From contig NZ_LOHS01000096.1 in NCBI RefSeq assembly GCF_001642995.1, forward strand, positions 1 through 64,000: 64,000 nt of DNA, read 5' to 3'. The translations under genes were made by a program, and so were the position numbers. Each line of letters begins with the position of its first letter. Within the stretch, counting starts at the first letter, position 1. Below, in pieces: positions 34,344 through 42,973 of the stretch. The stretch comes from Streptomyces jeddahensis (GTDB lineage: Bacteria; Actinomycetota; Actinomycetes; Streptomycetales; Streptomycetaceae). The notes under the pieces are model-generated. The model had not been told where the DNA came from and searched no databases. It was given only the letters and a program-made list of their open reading frames with translations.

Positions 34344-35303
34344 TCACCCACGGTGCAGCTGCGGCAGCACCTTCGTGCGGTAGAAGTCGAAGAATCCCTG
34401 CTGGTCGGGGCCGATCTGGTTCACGTAGATGCGGTCGAACCCGGCCTCCTCGAACGCCTGCAGCGCCCGGACGTGCTGCTCGACGTCGTCGCCGCACACC
34501 ACGTTCTCCGCGACCATCTCGTCGGTGATCAGCGGCTCCAGCTGCTCGAAGTGGCGCGGGCTGGGCAGCACCTGGCCCATCTCTCCGGGCAGCAGCTGGT
34601 TCGACCAGAGACGGCGCACCGTGGCGATCGCGGCGTCGCGGTCCGTTCCGTAGCACACCTTCGTACCGCCTAGCACCGGCTTGCCGCCCCCGCCGCCCTT
34701 GCGGAACTGGGACACCAGCGACTCGTCCGGCATCATCGTGATGTAGCCGTCGGCCACCCGCGCCGCGAGGGCCGTCGCCTGAGGGCCGAAGCCGGAGACA
34801 TCGATGGGTACGGGCTCGTCGGGCACGGTGTACAGGCGTGCGTTCTCCACGGTGTAGTGCTTGCCGTAGTGGTTGACCCAGGTGCCCTCGAAGAGCTCCC
34901 GTATGACGAGGATCGCCTCTTCGAGCATCTCGAGGCGTTTGTGCGCCGGGGGCCATGCGGCGCCGATGATGTGCTCGTTGAGGGCCTCGCCGCTGCCGAG
35001 GCCCAGGCGGAAGTTCCCGCCCGTCATGACCGCACTCGTCGCCGCGGCCTGGGCGACGACCGCCGGATGGATCCGCATCGTGGGGCAGGTGACCGCCGTC
35101 TCGATCGGCAGCGACACCGCATCGGCCAGCGCGCCGATCACCGACCAGACGAAGGGGCTCTGCCCCTGTGCGTCGTTCCACGGATGGTAGTGGTCGGAGA
35201 TCCACAACGACTGGAATCCGGCCTGCTCGGCCATCCGCCCCTGCTCCACGAGGGCCGCCGGGCCGAACTCCTCCGATGCCATGAAGTAGCCGTATTCGGC
35301 CAT
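34344..35303 (-). CDS. F420-dependent LLM-class oxidoreductase, G6PDH-like
   Basis: 319-residue luciferase-like TIM barrel. Motifs of the F420-dependent glucose-6-phosphate dehydrogenase group: YGYFMASEEFGPAALVEQ, LWISDHYHPWNDAQGQSPF, and the bulge region RLGLGSGEALNEHI; the His and Glu pairs used for hydride transfer in Fgd occur in these regions. Member of the group named F420-dependent G6PDH family; substrate may be something other than glucose 6-phosphate. Divergent from the NDH-2-like gene 248 bp away. Confidence 0.88.
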   Translation of the reverse strand: MAEYGYFMASEEFGPAALVEQGRMAEQAGFQSLWISDHYHPWNDAQGQSPFVWSVIGALADAVSLPIETAVTCPTMRIHPAVVAQAAATSAVMTGGNFRLGLGSGEALNEHIIGAAWPPAHKRLEMLEEAILVIRELFEGTWVNHYGKHYTVENARLYTVPDEPVPIDVSGFGPQATALAARVADGYITMMPDESLVSQFRKGGGGGKPVLGGTKVCYGTDRDAAIATVRRLWSNQLLPGEMGQVLPSPRHFEQLEPLITDEMVAENVVCGDDVEQHVRALQAFEEAGFDRIYVNQIGPDQQGFFDFYRTKVLPQLHRG

Positions 35304-35551
35304 GGCGGGTCACCTCCGACAAGCGCCACTCGAGGGTCGCGTCCCGGGTAACCACGGCGGCACGGACGGAAACCCGGGGCCGCCGCGGGCACCCGCGACG
35401 TTTGCCGACCCCCTGCCGGGGGACGCGGGAAGCGCTGCGGCCGTCGGCCCGTGGCCGCCGCGGTGGATGGCCGCGCCCGCCGGAGCCGGCAGCCGCGCCC
35501 TGCACGCCGATCCGTCCGCCCACTCCCGACAAGACCGTCCCGGAGGCCCCT

Positions 35552-36895
35552 GTGAGCCGATCCCGAGTCGTGATCGTCGGAGCCGGATTCGCCGGCTACC
35601 GGACCGCCCGCACCCTGTCCCGCCTGACCCGGGGCACGACCGACATCACCCTGCTCAACCCGACCGACTACTTCCTGTATCTGCCGCTGCTGCCCCAGGT
35701 CGCCGCCGGCGTCCTCGAACCGCGCCGCGCCACCGTCTCGCTCTCCGGCACCCTGCCGCACGTACGACTGGTGCTGGGCGTGGCCGACGGCATCGACCTG
35801 GACCGGCGCACCGTCCGCTACGAGGGCCCGGAGGGCGAGCGGGGCGAGCTGGCGTACGACCGGCTCGTGCTGGCCGTCGGCAGCGTCAACAAGCTGCTGC
35901 CCGTCCCCGGCGTCGCCGAGCACGCACACGGCTTCCGCGGACTGCCCGAGGCGCTGTACCTGCGCGACCACATCACCCGCCAGATGGAGCTCGCCGCGAT
36001 CGCCCAGGACCCCGCTACCTGCCGCGCCCGCACCACCTTCGTCGTGGTCGGCGCCGGCTACACCGGCACCGAGGTGGCCGCGCAGGGGCAGCTGTTCACC
36101 GACGCACTGGTGCGCAGGCATCCGCTGCGCAAGGGCATACAGCCCCGCTGGATGCTCCTCGACCTCGCGCCCCGCGTGCTGCCCGAGCTCGACCGCCGGC
36201 TGTCCGACACCGCCGACCGTGTGCTGCGCACCCGCGGCGTCGACGTACGCACGCGGACGTCCGTGAAGGAGGCCACACGGGACGGGGTCCTGCTCGACGA
36301 CGGCGATTTCGTGGACACCCGCACCCTCATCTGGTGCGTGGGCGTACGGCCCGATCCGCTGGTCGGCGACATCGGACGGCCGCTGGAGCGCGGTCGGCTG
36401 CTCGTCGATCCGTTCCTCAACGTGCCGGGACACCTTGACGTGTTCGCGTGCGGAGACGCGGCCGCGGTGCCCGACCTGTACAACCCCGGGCAGTACACGA
36501 CCATGACGGCGCAGCACGCCTGGCGGCAGGGCAAGGTCGCCGGCCGCAACGTCGCCGCGTCCCTCGGCATGGGCGAGCGCCGCCCCTACCGGCACCGCCC
36601 CGTCGGCTTCACCGTCGACCTCGGCGGCGTGAAGGCCGCCGCCAACCCGTTCGGCATACCGCTGTCCGGCCCGCTCGCCGGGGCCGTCACCCGCGGCTAC
36701 CACCTGGCCGCCATGCCCGGCAACCGCGTCCGGGTCGCCGCCGACTGGCTCCTCGACGCCGTACTGCCGCGCCAGGCGGTGCAACTCGGCCTGGTGCGCT
36801 CCTGGTCGGTGCCGCTCGACACAGCATCCCCGGAACTCGCCCGCCTGCCCGGACCTCCCAGGGAGGAATCGCATGACCACCACGAAGACACGTGA
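35552..36895 (+). CDS. NDH-2-like FAD-dependent NAD(P)H dehydrogenase
   Basis: 447 residues from GTG 35552, preceded by GGAGG. Two dinucleotide folds: IVGAGFAGYRTART at the N-terminus for FAD and VVVGAGYTGTEVAAQ near residue 160 for NAD(P)H; FACGDAAAVPD is the FAD-closing motif. Such enzymes pass electrons to quinone without pumping protons. The 3' end overlaps the transketolase start by 23 nt. The C-terminal segment is long enough for membrane contact but not clearly transmembrane. Confidence 0.88.
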   Translation: MSRSRVVIVGAGFAGYRTARTLSRLTRGTTDITLLNPTDYFLYLPLLPQVAAGVLEPRRATVSLSGTLPHVRLVLGVADGIDLDRRTVRYEGPEGERGELAYDRLVLAVGSVNKLLPVPGVAEHAHGFRGLPEALYLRDHITRQMELAAIAQDPATCRARTTFVVVGAGYTGTEVAAQGQLFTDALVRRHPLRKGIQPRWMLLDLAPRVLPELDRRLSDTADRVLRTRGVDVRTRTSVKEATRDGVLLDDGDFVDTRTLIWCVGVRPDPLVGDIGRPLERGRLLVDPFLNVPGHLDVFACGDAAAVPDLYNPGQYTTMTAQHAWRQGKVAGRNVAASLGMGERRPYRHRPVGFTVDLGGVKAAANPFGIPLSGPLAGAVTRGYHLAAMPGNRVRVAADWLLDAVLPRQAVQLGLVRSWSVPLDTASPELARLPGPPREESHDHHEDT

Positions 36896-38738
36896 ACTGA
36901 CCGCTCTGGCCCGGCAGTTGCGTGTCGACTCGGTGCGCGCCGCCGCCGCGGCGGGCTCCGGCCATCCCACCTCGTCGATGTCCGCCGCCGATCTGATGGC
37001 CGTCCTGCTGGCCCGCCACCTCCAGTACGACTTCGAGCGGCCCGAACACCCCGGCAACGACCGCTTCATCCTTTCCAAGGGCCACGCCTCGCCTCTGCTG
37101 TACGCCGCGTACAAGGCCGCCGGGGCGATCAACGAGACGGAACTGCTCACCTTCCGCCGCCAGGGCAGCCGCCTCGAAGGGCACCCGACACCGCAGCGGC
37201 TGCCCTGGGTGGAGGTGGCCACCGGATCCCTCGGACAGGGCCTGCCCGTCGGCGTCGGCATGGCGCTGTCCGGCAAGCGGCTCGAGCGGATCGGCTACCG
37301 GGTGTGGGTGCTGTGCGGCGACAGCGAGCTCGCCGAGGGCTCCATCTGGGAGGCGGCCGAACACGCCGGACACGAGCACCTGGACAACCTCACCGCGATC
37401 GTCGACGTCAACCGGCTCGGCCAGCGCGGCCCGACACGCCACCAATGGGACCTCGACGCCTACGCACGCCGCTTCCAGGCCTTCGGCTGGCACACGATCA
37501 AGGCCGACGGCCACGACGTCGACGACATCGACCGCGCGTACGCCGAGGCCCGCTCGACCCTGGGGCAGCCCACCGTGGTCCTCGCCCGGACGGTGAAGGG
37601 CAAGGGCGTGGAGTCCGTCCAGAACCGGGAGGGCCTGCACGGCAAGCCGCTGCCGGACGCCGACGAGGCCATCGAGGAGCTCGGCGGAGTGCACGACGTA
37701 CGCGTGGACGTCCAACCGCCGCCCCCCGCACGGATGCTGCACCCGGTGCGCAGCGGCCACCTCGAGCTGCCGCGCTACGAGATCGGAGACGGCGAGAACG
37801 CCGTGGCCCCGCGCGACGCCTACGGGCAGGCGCTCGCCGCGCTCGGCACGGCCCGCGGCGACGTGGTCGCGCTCGACGGCGAGGTCAGCGACTCCACGCG
37901 CTCCGAGCTCTTCGCCAAGGAACACCCCGAGCGGTTCTTCGAGTGCTACATCGCCGAACAGCAGATGGTCGCCGCCGCGGTCGGTCTTGCGGCGCGCGGC
38001 TGGGTGCCGTACGCGTCGACGTTCGCGGCGTTCTTCACGCGCGCGTACGACTTCATCCGCATGGCTTCGATCGGCGGCGCCGACATCAACCTGGCCGGCT
38101 CGCACCCCGGGGTCGCCATCGGAGCGGACGGCCCCTCGCAGATGGGCCTCGAGGACCTCGCGATGTTCCGCGCCGTCCACGGTTCCACCGTGCTCTATCC
38201 CTGCGACGCCAACCAGACGGCGCATCTCGTCGCGGCGATGGCCGAGCAGCGCGGGGTGACGTATCTCCGTACGGGCCGGGGTGCGCTGCCCGTCATCTAC
38301 GGGCCCGGCGAGGAGTTCCCCGTGGGCGGCAGCAAGGTGCTGCGGATGTCCGACGCGGACCGGCTGACGGTCGTCGCGGCCGGGGTGACCGTCCACGAGG
38401 CGCTGGCGGCCGCCCGTCTGCTGGCGGACGAGGGCATCCAGGTGCGGGTCATCGACCTGTACTCGGTCAAGCCCGTCGACCGCCAGACGTTGCGGGCTGC
38501 CGCCGAGCGCACGGGGTGTCTGCTCACCGTCGAGGACCATCGGCAGGAGGGCGGGCTCGGGGACGCCGTCATGGACGCGTTCGTGGACGGCGGTCCGGTT
38601 CCTCGGGTGGTGCGGCTCGCTGTCCGTACGATGCCGGGGTCTGCTGCTCCGCAGGAGCAGCTGCATGCCGCCGGTATCGACGCTCAGTCGATCGCGGCGG
38701 CGGTGCAGTTGCTGGTGGAGCAGGCTGTGGTGAAGTAG
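36873..38738 (+). CDS. tkt: Transketolase
   Basis: ThDP enzyme moving two-carbon units between sugar phosphates in the pentose phosphate pathway. 621 residues: N-terminal half with LSKGHASPLLYAAYK and the ThDP motif beginning GDSELAEGSIWEAAE; middle domain with the catalytic Glu in FECYIAEQQMV; C-terminal domain VRVIDLYSVKPVD. Slightly shorter than the 660-700 residues of main transketolases, and resembles the fused archaeal/mammalian type. ATG 36873 has GGGAGGAA upstream, inside the preceding gene. Probably not the housekeeping copy. Confidence 0.93.
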   Translation: MTTTKTRELTALARQLRVDSVRAAAAAGSGHPTSSMSAADLMAVLLARHLQYDFERPEHPGNDRFILSKGHASPLLYAAYKAAGAINETELLTFRRQGSRLEGHPTPQRLPWVEVATGSLGQGLPVGVGMALSGKRLERIGYRVWVLCGDSELAEGSIWEAAEHAGHEHLDNLTAIVDVNRLGQRGPTRHQWDLDAYARRFQAFGWHTIKADGHDVDDIDRAYAEARSTLGQPTVVLARTVKGKGVESVQNREGLHGKPLPDADEAIEELGGVHDVRVDVQPPPPARMLHPVRSGHLELPRYEIGDGENAVAPRDAYGQALAALGTARGDVVALDGEVSDSTRSELFAKEHPERFFECYIAEQQMVAAAVGLAARGWVPYASTFAAFFTRAYDFIRMASIGGADINLAGSHPGVAIGADGPSQMGLEDLAMFRAVHGSTVLYPCDANQTAHLVAAMAEQRGVTYLRTGRGALPVIYGPGEEFPVGGSKVLRMSDADRLTVVAAGVTVHEALAAARLLADEGIQVRVIDLYSVKPVDRQTLRAAAERTGCLLTVEDHRQEGGLGDAVMDAFVDGGPVPRVVRLAVRTMPGSAAPQEQLHAAGIDAQSIAAAVQLLVEQAVVK

Positions 38739-38773
38739 TCCCTTCCCCGAACCCGCCCCTTCCCGCTGTGTCC

Positions 38774-38796
38774 GATATGCGGCTCCGCCGCGTGGG
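38774..38796. repeat. Second copy of the ATATGCGGCTCCGCCGCG repeat
   Basis: GATATGCGGCTCCGCCGCG and the following TGGG match the element at 27508. It sits 35 nt past the transketolase stop and can form a small GCGG/CCGC hairpin. Confidence 0.8.
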
Positions 38797-38854
38797 GGTG
38801 CTCCGCCCCCCGGACCCCCCGGACCCCCTGGATCACCAGGACGAAGGGAGACCC

Positions 38855-39802
38855 ATGAGCGGCACACGGACGGACCACAGGCGGACCGGCCGCACCCGGA
38901 CCGTGCGGGTCGGCCGCCGCACCGTCGAGCTGCACCGCCCGGACAAGGTCCTCTTCCCGGAGGACGGCTACACCAAGGCCGACCTCGTCGACTACTACCG
39001 CTCCGTCGCCCCGTTGATGCTGCCCCACCTGCGCGGGCGCCCCCTGATGCTGGAACGGCACCCGGACGGTCTGGACGGCTTCCGCTTCATGCAGAAGGAC
39101 ACCCCGGACCACTACCCGGAGTGGATCAGGCGGATCGAGGTGCCCAAGGAGGGCGGCACCGTCACGCACACCGTGTGCCAGGACACGGCCACCCTGGTGT
39201 ACCTCGCCGACCAGGCCTGCATCACCCTGCACCGGTGGCAGTCCCGGGCCGGCCGCATCGACCGGCCCGACCGCATGGTCTTCGACCTGGACCCCCCGAA
39301 GGACGACTTCGCACCGGTGCGCGAGGCCGCGCGACTGCTCGGCGAGCTGCTCGACGAGCTGAAACTGCCGTCCGCCCTGATGACCACGGGATCCCGGGGC
39401 CTGCACGTCGTCGTGCCCCTCGGCGGCGACCACGACTTCGACGAGGTGCGCGCGTTCGCCAGGGACGTCGCCGACACTCTCACCGCTGCCCACCCGGACC
39501 GGCTCACCACCGCCGCCCGTAAGAAGGACCGCGGCGATCGGCTGTATCTCGACGTACAGCGCAACGGTTATGCACAGACCGCCGTCGTGCCCTGCACGGT
39601 CCGTGCCCGGCCCGGCGCGCCCGTGGCCGTGCCGCTCGCCTGGAGCCAGCTCGACGACCCGGCCGTCGACTCCCGCCACTGGACGATCGAGGACGCCCTG
39701 GAGCAGGCCCGCAGCGACCCGTGGGCCGCGCTGCCACGGCGCGGCCGCGCCCTCGGCCCTGCCCGGCGCAGGCTGAGCGGTCTGGCACGCGCGGCCGACT
39801 GA
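38855..39802 (+). CDS. LigD-type polymerase/primase domain protein
   Basis: 315-residue archaeo-eukaryotic primase-like polymerase as found in bacterial non-homologous end joining. Motif I is MVFDLDPP (two metal-binding Asp), motif II TTGSRGLHVVVPL (Ser-x-His), and a late Asp in LYLDVQRN. Neither ligase nor nuclease domain is attached and no Ku gene lies nearby. Streptomycetes often encode these parts separately. ATG 38855 has GAAGGGAG upstream. Confidence 0.92.
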   Translation: MSGTRTDHRRTGRTRTVRVGRRTVELHRPDKVLFPEDGYTKADLVDYYRSVAPLMLPHLRGRPLMLERHPDGLDGFRFMQKDTPDHYPEWIRRIEVPKEGGTVTHTVCQDTATLVYLADQACITLHRWQSRAGRIDRPDRMVFDLDPPKDDFAPVREAARLLGELLDELKLPSALMTTGSRGLHVVVPLGGDHDFDEVRAFARDVADTLTAAHPDRLTTAARKKDRGDRLYLDVQRNGYAQTAVVPCTVRARPGAPVAVPLAWSQLDDPAVDSRHWTIEDALEQARSDPWAALPRRGRALGPARRRLSGLARAAD

Positions 39803-39911
39803 TCACGGAGAGTCATGGCGCGCTACGCGCCCGAGACCGCCGGAGGCCCACGCTTCGACATCGTCGGTGTTTGGACCAACCCCCACTGGCCACTCGACCC
39901 AAGAGGTGGCC

Positions 39912-40232
39912 ATGGGGAACACACCGAACAAGAGGCAATCGCAACCCGGAGCGGCGGCGGACGACCTGCCGGGCCCGATGGAGGTGCTGCGCAACGCACG
40001 CGCCCAGCTGGAGGAGCTCACCGGCATGGCCGCCGAGTCCGTCTCGTCCTTCGAGCGGACCGACGACGGCTGGAAGCTGGACATCGAGGTGCTGGAGCTG
40101 CCTCGCGTGCCCGACACGATGAGCCTGCTGGCGAGCTACGAGGTGGATCTCGACCCGTGGGGCGAGCTCCAGGGCTACCGGCGCGTCCGCCGCTACGAAC
40201 GCGGGAGGGCCGACAGGTCCGGCGGCCGCTAG
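39912..40232 (+). CDS. gvpO: Gas vesicle protein GvpO
   Basis: 106 residues: a charged N-terminal stretch, then PMEVLRNARAQLEELTGMAAESVSSFERT and the core DGWKLDIEVLELPRVPDTMSLLASYEV (read in parts), typical of GvpO, a regulatory or accessory factor. First gene of the eight-gene gas vesicle operon, in the usual streptomycete position. ATG 39912 follows GAGGTGG closely. Confidence 0.9.
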   Translation: MGNTPNKRQSQPGAAADDLPGPMEVLRNARAQLEELTGMAAESVSSFERTDDGWKLDIEVLELPRVPDTMSLLASYEVDLDPWGELQGYRRVRRYERGRADRSGGR

Positions 40233-40286
40233 GCGGCCGCCCGCACCGCGACCGAAACCACAGACGGACAAGGAGGACCGGTCGTC

Positions 40287-40736
40287 ATGACCGTAGTCCC
40301 GGCAACACAAACCGGAGGCGGCGGCACCAGCGGCCTGTACGACGTCCTGGAGCTGGTCCTCGACCGAGGACTCGTCATCGACGCCTTCGTACGGGTCTCG
40401 CTCGTCGGCATTGAAATTCTCAAGATCGATGTCAGGGTCGTCGTCGCCAGTGTCGACACCTATCTGCGCTTCGCGGAGGCCTGCAACCGGCTCGACCTGG
40501 AGGCCGGCAAGAAGGCCCGGCCCGGGCTGCCCGAGATGGTGGGACAGGTCACCGAGTCCGGTGCGCGCCAGAAGACCAAGGGGGCGCTGTCCGGCGCCGC
40601 CCAGACCGTGCAGGACGCCATCGGCTCGGTCCGTGAGAAGGCCGAGGAAGCGGCGGCCGGCGCCAGGAACACGAGCAGGAGGGCGAAGGCCGAGGCTCAG
40701 GAGAAGAGGGTGAAGAGGGAGGAGGAGCAGGAGTGA
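40287..40736 (+). CDS. gvpA: Gas vesicle structural protein GvpA
   Basis: Main wall protein. Residues 15-70 carry the conserved GvpA core: LYDVLELVLDRGLVIDAFVR then VSLVGIEILKIDVRVVVASV. The extra C-terminal 75 residues are a Lys/Glu/Ala-rich helix (KAEEAAAGARNTSRRAKAEAQEK), as in streptomycete GvpA rather than the 70-residue cyanobacterial form. 149 aa. Stop overlaps the GvpF start. Confidence 0.93.
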   Translation: MTVVPATQTGGGGTSGLYDVLELVLDRGLVIDAFVRVSLVGIEILKIDVRVVVASVDTYLRFAEACNRLDLEAGKKARPGLPEMVGQVTESGARQKTKGALSGAAQTVQDAIGSVREKAEEAAAGARNTSRRAKAEAQEKRVKREEEQE

Positions 40737-41497
40737 GCACCTACGTCTACGGCATCGCTCGCCGTGCTCACAAGGCACTCCCGGAAGGGATGGAAGGCAT
40801 CGGCGACCCCCCGCGGCCGGTGCGGATCGTCGACGAGGGCGAGCTCGCCGCGATCGTCAGCGACGCGCCCGAGGGACTGCGGCCCAAGCGGAGCGACCTG
40901 CTCGCCCATCAGCGGGTGCTGAGCGAGGCGGGCGCCGCCGGTCCTGTACTGCCCATGCGGTTCGGCAGCATCGCACCCGACGACGACGCCGTCCGCCATG
41001 TGCTCCAGGAGCGTGCCGGGCACTACGACGAGCGGCTGAGGGCCCTCGAGGGCAAGGTCGAGTACAACGTCAAGGCCGTGCACAACGAGGAGGCCGTGCT
41101 GCACCGCGTCATGGCCGAGAACCCGGAGATCCGCGCCATGACGGAGGCCAACCGCAAGGCGGGCGGCGGGAGTTACGAGGACCGGCTGCGGCTCGGTGAG
41201 ATGGTGGTGGCCGCCCTGCAGACGCGCGAGTCCGAGGACGCCGTCGAACTGCAGCACACCCTGGAACCGGTGGCCGATGCGGTCAGCGTGGGCCCGGAGT
41301 CCACCGGCTGGGTCGCGAACGTGTCGTTCCTCGTCGACCGCCACTCCGCCGAGCAGTTCCTCACCGCTGTCGAGGAGGTACGCAAGGCGCATCCGCATCT
41401 GGAGCTGCGGGTCAACGGTCCACTGCCGCCGTACAGCTTCGTCGAGCCCGGACCGTCCGAGCCCGCCGAGGCCGCGGCGTCCGCGACCGCGGAGTGA
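40733..41497 (+). CDS. gvpF: Gas vesicle protein GvpF (GvpL/GvpF family)
   Basis: 254 residues: starts STYVYGIARR, typical of GvpF/L, includes AAGPVLPMRFGSIAPD and the C-terminal ferredoxin-like half with VSFLVDRHSAEQF and GPLPPYSF. GvpF/L proteins sit on the gas-facing side or help assembly. GTG 40733 overlaps the gvpA stop by 4 nt. Acidic Ala/Glu C-terminus. Confidence 0.92.
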   Translation: MSTYVYGIARRAHKALPEGMEGIGDPPRPVRIVDEGELAAIVSDAPEGLRPKRSDLLAHQRVLSEAGAAGPVLPMRFGSIAPDDDAVRHVLQERAGHYDERLRALEGKVEYNVKAVHNEEAVLHRVMAENPEIRAMTEANRKAGGGSYEDRLRLGEMVVAALQTRESEDAVELQHTLEPVADAVSVGPESTGWVANVSFLVDRHSAEQFLTAVEEVRKAHPHLELRVNGPLPPYSFVEPGPSEPAEAAASATAE

Positions 41498-41514
41498 GCG
41501 GACGGAGTGAGCGT

Positions 41515-41772
41515 ATGGGACTGCTGAAGGAGGTCCTGCTGCTGCCCGCCGCGCCCGTGCGCGGCAGCATGTGGGTGATCAGACGGGTGCTCGACGAGGC
41601 CGAGCGGCAGTACTACGACCCGGCGGTGATACGGAGCGCACTCGCCCGCCTCGAGCAGAAGCTGGAGGCGGGCGAGATCGACGACGAAGAATTCGACCGG
41701 CTCGAGGACGAGCTCCTCGACCGGCTCGAGCAGGCCCAGGCGTACCACATGCAACGGCCCTTCGGAGAGTGA
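41515..41772 (+). CDS. gvpG: Gas vesicle protein GvpG
   Basis: 85 residues: MGLLKEVLLLPAAPVRGSMW, then IDDEEFDRLEDELLDRLEQA, the standard GvpG pattern of a hydrophobic start and acidic coiled-coil end. ATG 41515 with CGGAG upstream. Sits between gvpF and gvpJ. Confidence 0.92.
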   Translation: MGLLKEVLLLPAAPVRGSMWVIRRVLDEAERQYYDPAVIRSALARLEQKLEAGEIDDEEFDRLEDELLDRLEQAQAYHMQRPFGE

Positions 41773-41782
41773 GCCGACCCCG

Positions 41783-42973
41783 ATGACGACAGCAAGCAGG
41801 CTTCCCGAGCCGTACGGGCAGGGGAGCGGGGCCAACCTGGCCGACATCCTCGAGCGCGTGCTCGACAAGGGCATCGTGATCGCCGGCGACATCCGCATCA
41901 ACCTGCTCGACATCGAGCTGCTCACCGTGAAACTGCGGCTCGTCATCGCCTCCGTCGACAAGGCGAAGGAGATGGGCATCGACTGGTGGGAGAGCGACCC
42001 GGAGCTCTCGTCCCGCGCCCGCCGCGACGAACTGGCCCGCGAGAACGCGGAGCTCCAGGCCCGCGTGGCGGCACTGGAGGCGGGGCACCGGCCCGAGGAG
42101 GAACGCAGGCTCGAGGAGGTCCGCGGGTACGAGGGCCGACGCTCGCCCGAGGAGATACGCGGGTATGGGGAACGGCGCGTGCCCGGGGAGGTCCGCGGAT
42201 ACGAGGAGGCGCGAGAGTTCGAGGACGGCCAGGACGGCCGCGGGTACGAGGACGTGCTCGGGATCGACGAAATACGGGGGCCCGACGAGATTCGGCGGGC
42301 TGACGACGAGATACGCAGGGCCGATGAGGTTCGGTGGGCTGACGACGAGATTCGCCGGGCCGATGAGGTTCGGTGGGCTGACGACGAGATTCGCCGGGCT
42401 GAGGAGGACCAGGAGGACCGCCGCCGCTCTGGCGAACCGCACCGGGTAGGTGAGCTCCGCGCCTCCGGGGTGCCACGCCGTTCCGGCGAGGGCCACCGGC
42501 CGGAGAGCGGCCGCCGGGTCGGTGAGAGCCGTCGCGAGTCCGGCGAGGCCCGCCATCCGGTCGAGGCCCGCCATCCGGTCCGGGACCGTGAAGCGGAGAG
42601 GGCTCGCCGATCGGACGCCGAGAAGGGCAGGCCGGAGAAGCTCCACCGGTCCGGGGAAGGGCGCTCCTCGGAGAAGGGCGCCCACTCGGACAAGGGCCCC
42701 CCACCCGACGAGGTCCGCAGGACCGGCGAGGTGCGACGGTCGGACGAGGGCCGCCGGACCGGCGAGGTGCGCCGGTCCGAAACGGCTCGCGGGTCCGAAA
42801 CGGCTCGCCGGTCCGGCGAGGTGCGCCGATCCGACGCGGATCGCGGTTCCGGCGAGCGTCGCCGTTCAGGCGAGCCGCACCGGTCAGGCACCGTCCGCCG
42901 CGCCCGCGAGGAGCCCGCGGACCCCGACGACCGCGACCAAGGTGAGGACACGGCGGACGAGGAGAGGCCATGA
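41783..42973 (+). CDS. gvpJ: Gas vesicle protein GvpJ with a very long charged repetitive tail
   Basis: Residues 18-60 hold a normal GvpA/J domain (NLADILERVLDKGIVIAGDI then LLDIELLTVKLRLVIASVDK), and a coiled segment follows to about 100. Residues 101-396 are an Arg/Glu/Asp-rich tail: RGYE repeats, then a 13-residue unit DDEIRRADEVRWA twice in tandem and a third partial (residues 174-209, 39-bp DNA repeat at 42302-42409), then many RRSGEVRRS/ESGEARHP-type units. GvpJ proteins are normally 100-150 residues. The tail stays in frame and continues to an overlap with gvpL. Likely disordered; role unknown. Confidence 0.88.
   Translation: MTTASRLPEPYGQGSGANLADILERVLDKGIVIAGDIRINLLDIELLTVKLRLVIASVDKAKEMGIDWWESDPELSSRARRDELARENAELQARVAALEAGHRPEEERRLEEVRGYEGRRSPEEIRGYGERRVPGEVRGYEEAREFEDGQDGRGYEDVLGIDEIRGPDEIRRADDEIRRADEVRWADDEIRRADEVRWADDEIRRAEEDQEDRRRSGEPHRVGELRASGVPRRSGEGHRPESGRRVGESRRESGEARHPVEARHPVRDREAERARRSDAEKGRPEKLHRSGEGRSSEKGAHSDKGPPPDEVRRTGEVRRSDEGRRTGEVRRSETARGSETARRSGEVRRSDADRGSGERRRSGEPHRSGTVRRAREEPADPDDRDQGEDTADEERP

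Noticed and set aside
36687..38867. 726-codon minus-strand frame opposite transketolase
   Set aside because: No motif, no start signal; the plus strand encodes an unambiguous transketolase.
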